From NCBI RefSeq assembly GCF_009498525.1, contig NZ_QSNT01000001.1, positions 735,032 through 799,031 of the forward strand: a stretch of DNA of 64,000 bases, read 5' to 3'. This document shows positions 1 through 8,526 of this stretch, one piece after another (positions within the stretch are counted from its first letter, which is position 1; the number at the start of each line of letters is the position of its first letter). Origin of the DNA: Rhizobium sp. ICMP 5592 (lineage in GTDB: Bacteria > Pseudomonadota > Alphaproteobacteria > Rhizobiales > Rhizobiaceae). The notes under the pieces were generated by a model. The model was not told where the DNA came from. It ran no database searches and saw only the letters and a list, made by a program, of their open reading frames with translations. The translations under genes were made by a program, and so were the position numbers.

Positions 1-1
1 G

Positions 2-163
2 ACCTATGCCAAGGCCCATCCGGATGAATATAAGCCGGACGAGGTCGAGAAGCTGGCCGAGCACGTCAAGGCTAAGTTCGCCGGCAAAGTCTATTGGCAG
101 AACACCCGGCCGGATAATTTCCAGCTCTACGAAGAGTGGTGGCAGAAGCTACGCAACGCCTGA
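2..163 (+). CDS. ABC transporter substrate-binding protein, C-terminal fragment (PotD-like)
   Basis: Only the last 53 codons are inside the window, ending in TGA; the N-terminus lies upstream. The tail has the aromatic/charged ending typical of family-1 periplasmic binding proteins of the spermidine/putrescine type (asparagine-phenylalanine then YEEWWQKL near the end). Two PotB/PotC-like permeases follow directly, so this should be the periplasmic receptor of that importer. The matching ATPase is not in the window and probably lies further upstream. The ligand, whether polyamine or another small cation or organic acid, cannot be decided from this fragment. Confidence 0.75.
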   Translation, partial: TYAKAHPDEYKPDEVEKLAEHVKAKFAGKVYWQNTRPDNFQLYEEWWQKLRNA

Positions 164-176
164 GTTTCCAATTATC

Positions 177-203
177 GGCAGCGGCGATTTTTTCGCCGCT
201 GCC
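177..203 (+). terminator. Intercistronic hairpin after binding-protein gene
   Basis: A perfect 11-bp inverted repeat (arms GGCAGCGGCGA and TCGCCGCTGCC) with a five-T loop lies between the binding-protein stop codon and the first permease. There is no T-run after the 3' arm, so it is more likely an RNA-stabilising or partial-termination element that keeps receptor expression above permease expression than a full terminator. Confidence 0.5.
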
Positions 204-225
204 ATCAGTCCCTTGAAGGCCCAAT

Positions 226-1095
226 ATGTCCAGAGCACGCTTGCCGATTTCGTCGATGCTGATGGCCCCGCCGTTGCTAGCGATCCTGGCATTCGGGCTG
301 GTGCCCTTGACCATTGTCGTCGTCTGGAGCTTCTGGAGCTGGGATCCGGTGACATACTGGATCAAGCCGGACCTCAGTCTCGTCGGCTATGCCGGCATCC
401 TCGAGGCCGGACGCTGGACAGTCATTGTCTCGACTTTGATCAAGGCGTTCGGTACCGCGCTGCTATGTCTGCTGATTGCCTATCCGACCGGCTATGCGAT
501 CCATTTCCTGGCCGGGCGGCGGCTGAATGTGATCCTGCTGGCGCTGATCACCATTCCTTTTTTCACATCCTATCTGATCCGGTCCTTTTCCTGGCGGCTT
601 GTGCTCGGACGCACCGGCATCATCAACGAATGGCTGCAGGGCATCGGTATCATCGACGCGCCGCTTGACTGGCTGCTGTTCAGCAATTTCGCCGTTATCG
701 TTGGGCTGGTTGCTTCGTATCTGCCGTTCGCGATCTTCCCGCTGCTCTTGTCCATGCGTCGGGTCGATCCGACCTATCTGGCGGCCGCGCAGGATCTCGG
801 TGCCGGTTTCTGGAAGGGGCTGACGACGATCCTTTTACCGCTGACAAAATCGGGCGTTTTCGCCGGTTTCCTCTTCGTCTTCGTCATGGTGGTAGGCTCA
901 TCCACTGAAGTGCAGATGCTCGGCGGGGCGGGCGCATCGATCGTGTCGGTGATGATCAACGACGTCATGCGCGTTGCCAACTATCCGATGGCCTTCGCCA
1001 TTTCGACCATCGTGCTCGTCGTGATCTTCGGCCTCGTACTGATCGGCAACCGCATCTTTGGCCTTGCGTCGCTGTTCGAGGATCAGTCGCCATGA
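226..1095 (+). CDS. ABC transporter permease, PotB-like
   Basis: Inner-membrane permease of 289 residues with about six hydrophobic segments, the first at residues 11-34. The EAA-type cytoplasmic loop that docks to the ATPase is visible around residues 187-210 (AAQDLGAGFWKGL followed by LP). It belongs to the PotB/PotH class of the binding-protein-dependent permeases. The ATG is preceded by GAAGG, and the 3' end overlaps the next permease by 4 bp, showing translational coupling. It should form a heterodimer with that protein and receive substrate from the receptor whose tail opens the window. Confidence 0.88.
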   Translation: MSRARLPISSMLMAPPLLAILAFGLVPLTIVVVWSFWSWDPVTYWIKPDLSLVGYAGILEAGRWTVIVSTLIKAFGTALLCLLIAYPTGYAIHFLAGRRLNVILLALITIPFFTSYLIRSFSWRLVLGRTGIINEWLQGIGIIDAPLDWLLFSNFAVIVGLVASYLPFAIFPLLLSMRRVDPTYLAAAQDLGAGFWKGLTTILLPLTKSGVFAGFLFVFVMVVGSSTEVQMLGGAGASIVSVMINDVMRVANYPMAFAISTIVLVVIFGLVLIGNRIFGLASLFEDQSP

Positions 1096-1910
1096 TGCTG
1101 CGCGAAGGTCTTGCCAACCGGGTTCTGCTTTGGGCCGTCACGATCGCCGGCCTGCTCGTGATCTATGCGCCGCCGCTCTATCTGCTGGCGATCTCCTTCA
1201 ATCCCGCCCTGCAGCCGGGCTTGCCGAGCATCTCCGAACTCAGCCTCAAATGGTACGCATCGCTGCCCCAGGAGAAGGCGCTGATCGATGCCTTGGAGCA
1301 ATCGCTGATCATCGCCACGGTGACGGCGGTTCTGGCGACACTGATGTCGCTGCTGGCGGCGCTTGCCTATTTCGAATTGCGCGCGCGCCGGACGGCATGG
1401 TTTTTGACGGTCATCCTGCCGATGTTCGTGCCGGGCGTGATTCAGGGTCTGGCCCTGTCGGCGGTGTTTGCGCGCGCGGGCGTCAAGGCATCGATGCTGA
1501 CGGTCATCGCGGGCCACTTGCTATGGGCCATGCCTTTCGCCTTCATCGTCATTCTGACGAGCTTTGCGGCCGTGCGGCGATCCTATCTTGTCGCGGCGGC
1601 CGATCTGGGGGCGGACTGGTGGCATCGATTTTTCGATATCATCTTTCCGCTGATCCGCCCCGGCTTGATCAGCGCCTTCATCTTTTCCTTCCTGCTGTCG
1701 CTCAACGAATTCACGCGCGCCTTTTATCTGGCGGGACGACAGAACACCCTGCCGGTGGTGCTGTTCGGCAAGATGAACTCCGGCGCGTCGCCGGTAATCT
1801 ACGCCATGTCCGGCGCCATCTTCCTGATCTCGGTCCTGTGCGTCGCTCTGATTGCGCTCCGCTTCCTGTGGCAGGCCCGGATAGAGGATTCAGCTCAGCG
1901 CAGCGGCTGA
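1092..1910 (+). CDS. ABC transporter permease, PotC-like
   Basis: Second membrane subunit, 272 residues, with about six transmembrane segments (first near residues 12-34) and an EAA loop around residues 170-192 (AAADLGADWWHRF then FPLIRPG). It overlaps the previous permease at ATGA and starts with tandem ATG codons, so initiation could be at 1092 or 1095. Family knowledge places such pairs in spermidine/putrescine or related organic-cation importers. No other gene of the system follows, and a different operon begins after about 320 bp. Confidence 0.88.
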   Translation: MMLREGLANRVLLWAVTIAGLLVIYAPPLYLLAISFNPALQPGLPSISELSLKWYASLPQEKALIDALEQSLIIATVTAVLATLMSLLAALAYFELRARRTAWFLTVILPMFVPGVIQGLALSAVFARAGVKASMLTVIAGHLLWAMPFAFIVILTSFAAVRRSYLVAAADLGADWWHRFFDIIFPLIRPGLISAFIFSFLLSLNEFTRAFYLAGRQNTLPVVLFGKMNSGASPVIYAMSGAIFLISVLCVALIALRFLWQARIEDSAQRSG

Positions 1911-2231
1911 ATTTGCCAACATCTTGGCAGGTACTGAGGCTCCCATAGCCGTTCGCCAGAACGGTAAGCCGGGCTCATTTTTCCATCGATAACTCTCTCG
2001 CCCCGACCGTCGAAGTCTCGGCACCATCCCGCTTGGCTTGTCTGCCGGACGGGCCGCGCGCCCATTGGGCGAAGGCTTTTCCGTGCGACTGGCGCCCGAC
2101 ATATTGCATCTTCATTTTGGTAACTTGACATTTGTCGATATAGAGTCGAATAATGTCAAAATACGCCAACTGAGGAGGCCATGGGTATCTCTGGATCCCA
2201 TGTTTCGGGTTGCGCTTGAGGAGGCGAAGTC
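1911..2231 (+). other. Intergenic region with candidate promoter and operator
   Basis: This 321-bp non-coding stretch separates the PotB/C-type genes from the polyol operon. The first half shows nothing recognisable. The second half is AT-richer and contains a TTGACA box at 2125, which is also the left arm of a symmetric dyad. No ideal -10 stands at 17 bp (GAATAA is the closest). A strong Shine-Dalgarno sequence, GAGGAGG, lies just before the GTG start at 2232. Confidence 0.5.
2125..2159 (+). promoter_or_regulatory. 35-bp symmetric dyad, candidate operator
   Basis: Outer arms TTGACATT (2125-2132) and AATGTCAA (2152-2159) are perfect reverse complements. A second, inner pair of TCGA boxes (2135-2138 and 2146-2149) is centred on the same base, 2142. 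This double symmetry is more than a chance arm match and suits an oligomeric repressor. It lies about 75-110 bp before the first gene of the polyol operon, whose only encoded transcription factor is the SorC-DhaK fusion. The assignment to that protein is inference. Confidence 0.55.
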
Positions 2232-3710
2232 GTGGAATTCCTGCTTGAGGTAGATGGGCTCCAGAAGTCCTTTGGTGGCGTCGCGGCATTGCGCGATGGT
2301 CGTTTTCAGCTGCGGGCGGGCTCGGTGCATGCGCTTTGCGGCGGTAACGGTGCCGGCAAGTCGACCTTCCTCAAAATTCTGATGGGTATTCATGCGCGTG
2401 ACGCCGGCCTGATCCGCCGTCGCGGCAAGGAGGTCGACTATGCAACCCCCGCAGAAGCGCTGGCCGCCGGCATCGCCATCATCGAGCAGGAGCTTAGCCC
2501 CATCCCGCATATGACGGTGGCCGAGAACATCTATCTCGGCCGCGAGCCGTCGGCCCGCTTTGGCGGCATCGATTTCAAAACGATGAACCGCAACGCCCAG
2601 GCCCTTCTCGATCGCCTGGAGTTCAATATCCGCGCCACGCAATTCATGATGAACCTCTCCGTTGCGCAGGTACAGCTGGTGGAGATCGCCAAGGCGCTCA
2701 GCCACGATGCGGAAGTGATCTTCATGGACGAGCCGACCTCCGCCATTGGCGAGAAAGAGGCACAGCAGCTGTTTTCGACGATCGGGCGCCTGAAGGCCGA
2801 AGGCAAGGGCATCGTCTATGTCTCGCACAGGCTGTCGGAGATCTTTCAGATCGCCGATTCCTACACGGCGTTTCGCGACGGATCCTATGTCGGCAGCGGC
2901 GCCATCGCCGATATCGACAGGGCGGGCCTGATCCGCATGATCGTCGGCCGCGAACTCGGCGAGGAATACGTCAAGACCAATACGCCGACCGCGACCGCCG
3001 GCTTTGAAGTCTGCGGCCTGACGGCCCCTGGCAAGATCGACGATATCTCCTTCGTCGCGCACAAGGGAGAAATCTTCGGTATCTACGGTCTGATGGGCTC
3101 GGGACGAACCGAGATTTTCGACTGCATATTCGGCCTCGATGCACCGACGAGCGGCAATATGAAGCTTGCCGGGCAATCCATATCGGTCAGAAAGCCGGCC
3201 GAGGCGATGCAGCACGGCATCGCGTTTGTGACCGAGGACCGCAAGCTGACGGGGCTCAATCTCAGCGACAGCGTTCGCAACAATATCTGCCTGGCCAGCC
3301 TGCCGGAAATGAGCCCGCAGTTTGCGATGGACCGGCGCGCGGAAGCGGCCGCCAGCACGGCGATGATCAAACGCTTCGGCATCAAGGCGGCGCGCGACAG
3401 CATGGCGGTTTCGGGCCTGTCTGGCGGTAACCAGCAGAAGGTTGTGCTTGGCAAATGGTTCCTGCGCAAGCCGAAGGTGCTGTTGCTGGACGAGCCGACC
3501 CGCGGCGTCGATGTCGGTGCCAAGCGCGAGATCTACCGCATCATCTGCGACTTCGCCGCCGAAGGCGGCACGGTCATCATGATCTCATCGGAGATTGATG
3601 AGGTTCTCGGCATGTCCGACCGCATCCTGGTGATGCGTCAGGGTCGCTCCGCCGGGATCCTTGAACGGAAAGAGGCCGACGCACAAGCGCTCGTCCATCT
3701 GTCGACATGA
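2232..3710 (+). CDS. Sugar/polyol ABC transporter ATP-binding protein, RbsA/MglA type
   Basis: Double-length ATPase (492 residues) with two nucleotide-binding domains, the usual layout for carbohydrate CUT2 importers. The N-terminal domain has a full Walker A (GGNGAGKST, about residue 37) and Walker B (VIFMDEPTSA), but a degenerate signature (LSVAQ). The C-terminal domain has a modified P-loop (GLMGSGRTE), a perfect signature (LSGGNQQKV) and Walker B (VLLLDEPTRGVD). This asymmetry is normal for the RbsA family. It begins at a GTG behind GAGGAGG and overlaps the next frame slightly. It powers import through the permease and binding protein encoded just downstream. Confidence 0.92.
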   Translation: MEFLLEVDGLQKSFGGVAALRDGRFQLRAGSVHALCGGNGAGKSTFLKILMGIHARDAGLIRRRGKEVDYATPAEALAAGIAIIEQELSPIPHMTVAENIYLGREPSARFGGIDFKTMNRNAQALLDRLEFNIRATQFMMNLSVAQVQLVEIAKALSHDAEVIFMDEPTSAIGEKEAQQLFSTIGRLKAEGKGIVYVSHRLSEIFQIADSYTAFRDGSYVGSGAIADIDRAGLIRMIVGRELGEEYVKTNTPTATAGFEVCGLTAPGKIDDISFVAHKGEIFGIYGLMGSGRTEIFDCIFGLDAPTSGNMKLAGQSISVRKPAEAMQHGIAFVTEDRKLTGLNLSDSVRNNICLASLPEMSPQFAMDRRAEAAASTAMIKRFGIKAARDSMAVSGLSGGNQQKVVLGKWFLRKPKVLLLDEPTRGVDVGAKREIYRIICDFAAEGGTVIMISSEIDEVLGMSDRILVMRQGRSAGILERKEADAQALVHLST

Positions 3711-3766
3711 CTACGGCGGGTAACGACGATCGACAGGTCAGCGTCCGGCAACAAGAGGTGTTTCAT

Positions 3767-4771
3767 ATGTCCGCCACAGACAATAATCAGTCCAGCGCCT
3801 GGTTCAGTTCGGACCGGCGCCGGCTCATCATGCAGGAATACGGGATCTTCCTGGCATTCCTGCTGCTTGCCGTCATTCTTTCCGTTTCGAACCAGTATTT
3901 CCTGACGGCCGGTAACATATCGAATGTGCTGCTGCAGACGTCGATCAACGGCGTCCTGGCGATCGGCATGACCTTCGTCATCCTAACGCGGGGCATTGAT
4001 CTCTCGGTCGGCTCCGTCGTCGCGCTCACCGGCATCATCAGCGCGAGCTTTGCGACCACCTCCGCGACGGCCGGCATTGTGGGCGCACCCTATCCGCCCT
4101 ATGTGGCGCTCGCCGTCGGGCTGCTGGTCGGTGTCGCCTGCGGCGCCGTGGTGGGGTTGATCGTCTCGCGCTTTGCCGTTCCGGCCTTTGTCGCAACGCT
4201 CGGCATGCTTTCGGCCGCCCGTGGCCTGACGCTGATCTATGGCGGCGGCAAGCCGGTTCCGGCACTCACGCCCGATTTCCGCTGGATCGGCACCGGATCG
4301 GTGTTCTCGATCCCGATGCCGGTGATCCTGCTTGCCATCGTTTTCGCCGCCTCCTGGTGGGTGCTCAATCGCACACGGTTTGGCCGCTACATCTATGCCG
4401 TCGGCGGCAATCCGCATGCGGCCAACACTTCGGGCATCAACGTTACCAGGCTGCGCTTCCTCGTCTATGTGATTTCCGGCGGTCTTGCCGGTCTGGCGGG
4501 CATGATCCTTTCCGCGCGCACCGGCTCCGCGCTGCCTCAGGCCGGCATCGCCTATGAACTCGATGCGATCGCCGCCGTCGTTATCGGAGGCACCAGCCTC
4601 TCCGGCGGTGTCGGGCGCATTACCGGCACGCTTATCGGGGCGCTGATCATCGGCGTCATGAACAACGGCCTCGATCTGATGGGGATCCAGTCCTACTACC
4701 AGCAGGTCCTCAAGGGCGCGCTCATCGTGGGGGCGGTGATGCTCGACCAGAAGCGAAATCTGGGCGCTTGA
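3767..4771 (+). CDS. Sugar/polyol ABC transporter permease, RbsC type
   Basis: CUT2-class permease of 334 residues with 8-10 hydrophobic segments and the conserved TRGIDLSVGS motif of the RbsC/AraH family (near residue 75). An upstream in-frame ATG at 3707 exists, but the start at 3767 has a proper ribosome-binding site (AAGAGGTG) and gives the expected short cytoplasmic N-terminus. It forms the membrane channel as a homodimer with the ATPase before it and the binding protein after it. Substrate class (pentose, tetritol or a similar polyol) is inferred from the downstream enzymes. Confidence 0.9.
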   Translation: MSATDNNQSSAWFSSDRRRLIMQEYGIFLAFLLLAVILSVSNQYFLTAGNISNVLLQTSINGVLAIGMTFVILTRGIDLSVGSVVALTGIISASFATTSATAGIVGAPYPPYVALAVGLLVGVACGAVVGLIVSRFAVPAFVATLGMLSAARGLTLIYGGGKPVPALTPDFRWIGTGSVFSIPMPVILLAIVFAASWWVLNRTRFGRYIYAVGGNPHAANTSGINVTRLRFLVYVISGGLAGLAGMILSARTGSALPQAGIAYELDAIAAVVIGGTSLSGGVGRITGTLIGALIIGVMNNGLDLMGIQSYYQQVLKGALIVGAVMLDQKRNLGA

Positions 4772-4856
4772 GCCCGAAGACATTCGGGTGCCGCGCACCC
4801 GGAAACCAAACGGCGCGCCACAAGGGTCGCCGGAATTCCAACGGAGGAGATTTACA

Positions 4857-5846
4857 ATGAAGAAATTACTGATTGCGCTTGCCGCCGCGACCGCGCTGCT
4901 GGCTTCACCGTCCCTGGCGCAGGACAAGAAACTGAAGATCGGCGCTGCCCCTTACGGCCTTAACGCCGAATTCATGCAGATCTGGTCCGCGGCGCTCCAG
5001 CAGCATCCCGCCGTCAAGAGCGGCGAAGTCGAGCTGACGATCTTCGACGGCCGTTATGACGCTCTCGTTCAGCAGGAGCAGTTCAACACGATGATCACGC
5101 AGAAGTTCGACGCCATCATCTTCGCGCCGATCGACATCGAAGCGGGCGCGACGGCGGTTCAGGCGGCGCATGACGCCGGCATCCCGGTCGTGGGCTCCAA
5201 TACAAGGGTGAATTCCGACCTGCTGTCCGCCTATGTCGGTTCCGACGATACCGTGTCCGGCTACATGGAAGCCAAGACCGTGCTCGACAAGATCGGCTGC
5301 AAGGGCAATGTCGTGATCATCGAAGGTCCGATCGGCCAATCGGCCCAGATTTCCCGCCTTCAGGGCAACAAGAAAGCGCTTGCCGAGTGCCCCAACGTCA
5401 AGGTCATCGAGGACCAGACCGCGAACTGGTCGCGTGCCGAGGCGCAGACGCTGATGGAAAACTGGCTGACGTCGCATCCGGGACAGATCAACGGCGTGAT
5501 CGGCCAGAACGATGAAATGGCGCTCGGCGCGATCGAGGCGATCAAGGCGGCAAAGCTCAATGTCGGCGATTTCGCCATCGCCGGCATCGATGGCATCACC
5601 GATGCGCTTCATGCCGTCAAGCAGGGCACCATGACCTCCATCCTGCAGGACGCCACCGCGCAGGCGCAGGGTGCGCTGGATCTCGCGATCTTCAACGCCA
5701 AAAAGGGCAACTATAAGCCGGAATCCCCGATCTGGGCCGCATATCCGCAAATGCCGTTCAACGACGGCAAGGACAAGAACTACAACGTTCCATGGACCCC
5801 GGTGACCACAGAGAACGTCGACAAGCTGCTTGAAACCCGTAAGTGA
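4857..5846 (+). CDS. Sugar/polyol ABC transporter periplasmic binding protein
   Basis: Type-1 periplasmic binding protein (329 residues) of the RbsB class. It starts with a clear signal peptide (MKKLLIALAAATALLASPSLAQ, cleavage near residue 22) behind AACGGAGGAG; an earlier in-frame ATG at 4788 lacks such a context. The sequence carries RbsB-like patterns such as AIIFAPID near residue 83 and GVIGQNDEMALGA near residue 213. It should deliver a carbohydrate or polyol to the RbsA/RbsC-type proteins encoded just upstream. A stable hairpin directly after the stop may raise its expression relative to the following genes. Confidence 0.9.
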   Translation: MKKLLIALAAATALLASPSLAQDKKLKIGAAPYGLNAEFMQIWSAALQQHPAVKSGEVELTIFDGRYDALVQQEQFNTMITQKFDAIIFAPIDIEAGATAVQAAHDAGIPVVGSNTRVNSDLLSAYVGSDDTVSGYMEAKTVLDKIGCKGNVVIIEGPIGQSAQISRLQGNKKALAECPNVKVIEDQTANWSRAEAQTLMENWLTSHPGQINGVIGQNDEMALGAIEAIKAAKLNVGDFAIAGIDGITDALHAVKQGTMTSILQDATAQAQGALDLAIFNAKKGNYKPESPIWAAYPQMPFNDGKDKNYNVPWTPVTTENVDKLLETRK

Positions 5847-5855
5847 AATCGATCC

Positions 5856-5880
5856 GGTGGGGCGAAAGCGTCGCCCCACC
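5856..5880 (+). terminator. Intercistronic hairpin after binding-protein gene
   Basis: Perfect 10-bp stem (GGTGGGGCGA with TCGCCCCACC) around the loop AAGCG, 10 bases after the binding-protein stop and before the dehydrogenase gene. No T-run follows. It is best read as an RNA-stabilising or partially terminating element inside the operon, in the same relative position as the hairpin at 177-203 in the other transporter. Confidence 0.55.
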
Positions 5881-5906
5881 CTCCACCCTCTCGAGGCTTG
5901 AACAAG

Positions 5907-6680
5907 ATGACCGACAAAGCTCCAGACATTGATTTGAATTTCCCGCTCTCCGGCAAAGTCGCGGTCGTGACAGGCGGTGGATCCGGCATTGGCGCGGCGG
6001 TCGCGGCGGCCTTCGCGTCCAAGGGCGCGAAAGTCGCGGTTCTGGACATCAACACGGATATTGCCAGCGCAAAGGCTGCCGAACTCGGCGGCGATGCCAA
6101 GCCGTTCGCCTGTGATGTTGCAGATGCAGCCTCCGTCAACAAGGCCATCGCCGACGTCCTGTCGCACTTCGGCCATATCGATATTGCGGTGAACAGCGCC
6201 GGCGTGGTTTTCCTCGCCCCGGCTGAAGACCTGTCGCAGGATCACTGGGACAAGACCATCAACATCAACCTCAAGGGCACTTTCCTGGTGACCCAGGCGG
6301 TTGGCCGGGCGATGATCGCCGCCGGCAAGGGCGGCAAGATCATCAACCTCGCCTCGCAGGCAGGCACCGTCGCGATCGAGGAACACGTCGCCTATTGCGC
6401 CTCCAAATTCGGCGTCATCGGTATGTCCAAGACCTTTGCCGCCGAATGGGGCAAGCACGGCATCTGCGTCAACACCATCTCGCCGACCATCGTCTTGACC
6501 GAACTCGGCAAAAAGGCCTGGTCCGGCGAAAAGGGCGAGGCGGCGAAAAAGCGCATTCCTGCGGGCCGTTTCGCATTTCCCGAGGAGATCGCGGCGGCGG
6601 CCGTTTTCCTCTCCTCTTCAGGAGCAGACATGATCAATGGCGCCGATCTCTTGATCGATGGCGGCTACACAATTCTCTGA
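5907..6680 (+). CDS. SDR-family polyol dehydrogenase, GolD/DthD-like
   Basis: Classical short-chain dehydrogenase of 257 residues. The NAD(P)-binding TGGGSGIG motif is near residue 21, the NSAG motif near residue 97, and the Ser and YxxxK catalytic residues are in the LASQAG and YCASK segments. The N-terminal NFPLSGKVAVVTGG context resembles the GolD/D-threitol dehydrogenase group, which in other bacteria sits beside DhaK-type kinases. It would oxidise a polyol such as glycerol or a tetritol to the ketose that DhaKL phosphorylates. An in-frame TTG at 5898 is possible, but the ATG at 5907 is preferred. The exact substrate is inferred. Confidence 0.82.
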   Translation: MTDKAPDIDLNFPLSGKVAVVTGGGSGIGAAVAAAFASKGAKVAVLDINTDIASAKAAELGGDAKPFACDVADAASVNKAIADVLSHFGHIDIAVNSAGVVFLAPAEDLSQDHWDKTININLKGTFLVTQAVGRAMIAAGKGGKIINLASQAGTVAIEEHVAYCASKFGVIGMSKTFAAEWGKHGICVNTISPTIVLTELGKKAWSGEKGEAAKKRIPAGRFAFPEEIAAAAVFLSSSGADMINGADLLIDGGYTIL

Positions 6681-6713
6681 GCGCAGGCGCTCGGGCATCC
6701 TACAGGAGACATT

Positions 6714-7706
6714 ATGCAACGGTTCATCAACAATCCCGATGAAGTCGTCGAAGATACCGTAAAGGGCTTCGTCAAGGCGCATTCGGGGACCGTACGCCTT
6801 GCCGAAAACCCGCGCGTCGTCGTCGCGAAGAACGCGCCCCATGCCGGCAAGGTCGGCGTCATCACCGGTGGCGGTTCCGGTCATGAGCCCGCCTTCATTG
6901 GCTACACCGGCAAGAACATGCTCGACGCCGTCGCCGTCGGCGAACTCTTCTCTTCGCCGACGGCCAAGAGCTTCTACGACGCGGTTCGCGAAGCCAATGG
7001 TGGTCGCGGCGTGATCTGCCTTTATGGCAACTACGCCGGTGACAATATGAACGTGAAGATGGCGATCAAGCTTGCGGCCAAGGACGGCATCGAGGTTGCG
7101 ACCGTGGTTGCCAATGACGATGTTTGCTCGGCTCCGCCGGAGGAACGCGAGAAGCGCCGCGGCGTCGCCGGCGAAATCTTCATGTGGAAGATCGGCAGCG
7201 CCAAGGCTTCGACTGGCGCCAGCCTTGAAGAGGTGCGCGCCATTTCCCAGAAGGCGATCGACAATTGCCGCTCGGTCGGCATCGGTCTCGGCCCCTGCAC
7301 GCTGCCGGCCGTCGGCCATCCGAATTTCAGGATCGAACCCGGCACGATGGAGGTCGGCATCGGTCATCACGGTGAGCCTGGGGTTCGCGTGGAGCCGCTG
7401 AAGACGGCCGAGGAAATTGCCAAAACCATGAGCCAGATCGTTCTGGACGATCACAATCTCGCCTCCGGTACCGAGGTGGCGGTCCTGGTGTCGGGTCTCG
7501 GCGCGACGCCGGTCAACGAGCTTTACATTCTGAACGACACGATTGAGACGCAGATCACCGCGCGCGGCCTCAGGATCTACAAGACCTACGTCGGCAACTA
7601 TTTCACCTCGCTCGAGATGGTCGGTGCGACACTGACGGTGCTGGCGCTCGACGACGAGATGAAAGAGCTTCTCGACGTTGAAGTCCAATGCACGACGTTG
7701 CTTTGA
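6714..7706 (+). CDS. dhaK: Dihydroxyacetone/ketose kinase subunit DhaK
   Basis: Full-length DhaK (330 residues), the substrate-binding subunit that holds the ketose as a covalent hemiaminal on a histidine. The three residues known to matter in E. coli DhaK are present: His57 in GGGSGHEP, Asp110 in YAGDN, and His219 in GHHGEPG. The gene follows ACAGGAGA and is tightly linked to dhaL 13 bp downstream. No DhaM (PTS) gene is present, so the phosphoryl donor should be ATP on DhaL, as in non-PTS kinases. Relatives phosphorylate dihydroxyacetone or erythrulose, and either fits the neighbouring dehydrogenase. Confidence 0.92.
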   Translation: MQRFINNPDEVVEDTVKGFVKAHSGTVRLAENPRVVVAKNAPHAGKVGVITGGGSGHEPAFIGYTGKNMLDAVAVGELFSSPTAKSFYDAVREANGGRGVICLYGNYAGDNMNVKMAIKLAAKDGIEVATVVANDDVCSAPPEEREKRRGVAGEIFMWKIGSAKASTGASLEEVRAISQKAIDNCRSVGIGLGPCTLPAVGHPNFRIEPGTMEVGIGHHGEPGVRVEPLKTAEEIAKTMSQIVLDDHNLASGTEVAVLVSGLGATPVNELYILNDTIETQITARGLRIYKTYVGNYFTSLEMVGATLTVLALDDEMKELLDVEVQCTTLL

Positions 7707-7719
7707 GGGAGACAGGTTC

Positions 7720-8361
7720 ATGCAGACATTTAGCAACGCAACGGCTGGCGACATCGTTCTGGCAATGGCCGACCGAATCGTCGAGAACCGGGCCTATCTC
7801 AGCGAGATCGACGGCAAGATCGGCGACGGAGACCACGGCGTCAACATGGCCAAGGGCTTCGGCATGGCCGCGGAGCGCATGAAGGGCAAGTATCTGTCGC
7901 TTTCCGCATCGCTGGATACGTTGGGCACCGTTCTGATGACCGAGATCGGCGGCTCGATGGGGCCGCTCTACGGTGTCATGTTCACCGAATTTGCCGAGAA
8001 GCTGGAGGGCATCGACGCCGTAGACAGCGCAACCTTTAGCCGGATGCTGCATGCGGGCCTCGAAGGCATCCAGTCGATCGGTTCGGCGAAGGTTGGCGAC
8101 AAGACGCTCCTCGACACGCTCGTTCCGGCGATCGAAGCCTTCGATGGCGCGATTGCCGCCGGAAAATCGTTTGCAGACGCGCTCGATGCGCTGGTGGCGG
8201 CCGCCGATGCGGGCCGGGATTCGACGCTCAATCTGGTGGCGAAGATCGGCCGTGCGAGCCGTCTCGGCGAACGTTCGCTGGGCGTGCTGGATGCCGGGGC
8301 GACCTCCTGCGCGATCATATTGAAAGAACTCTCTTTCGGGGCGCGTGAAAGGCTTCAATAG
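7720..8361 (+). CDS. dhaL: Dihydroxyacetone/ketose kinase subunit DhaL
   Basis: Nucleotide-binding subunit of 213 residues. The three metal-coordinating aspartates of the DhaL family are visible as Asp31, Asp36 and Asp38 in the DGKIGDGDHG segment, and the glycine-rich GGSMGPLYG loop follows near residue 81. The start at ATG 7720 follows GAGGGAGA; a longer reading from 7678 would run into the dhaK coding region. It pairs with the DhaK before it to transfer phosphate from ATP to the ketose. A second DhaL lies about 2.3 kb downstream, with the same aspartate spacing. Confidence 0.9.
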   Translation: MQTFSNATAGDIVLAMADRIVENRAYLSEIDGKIGDGDHGVNMAKGFGMAAERMKGKYLSLSASLDTLGTVLMTEIGGSMGPLYGVMFTEFAEKLEGIDAVDSATFSRMLHAGLEGIQSIGSAKVGDKTLLDTLVPAIEAFDGAIAAGKSFADALDALVAAADAGRDSTLNLVAKIGRASRLGERSLGVLDAGATSCAIILKELSFGARERLQ

Positions 8362-8382
8362 GCGTCGTGATATCGAGGGCTT

Positions 8383-8443
8383 CGCAGCCCGCACAAGGGC
8401 CTCCCAAGGCTGCGCGATCCCTTTGTTGTCGATAGGATCGCGC
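8383..8443 (+). promoter_or_regulatory. Two overlapping hairpins before the fusion-regulator gene
   Basis: In the 165-bp gap after dhaL, CGCAGCC (8383-8389) can pair with GGCTGCG (8408-8414), and GCGCGATCC (8412-8420) can pair with GGATCGCGC (8435-8443) around a 14-base loop. The two stems share three bases, so they could compete. No T-run follows. They could attenuate transcription into the regulator/kinase pair or protect the upstream message; nothing in the sequence decides between these. Confidence 0.4.
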
Positions 8444-8526
8444 GCCGCCCCTTTCTCTGAAGAAGCATTTGCAAACATGCTCTATTGCTTCCATCTTCGG
8501 ACGACAAAAGGGAACCGCGGACAGTC

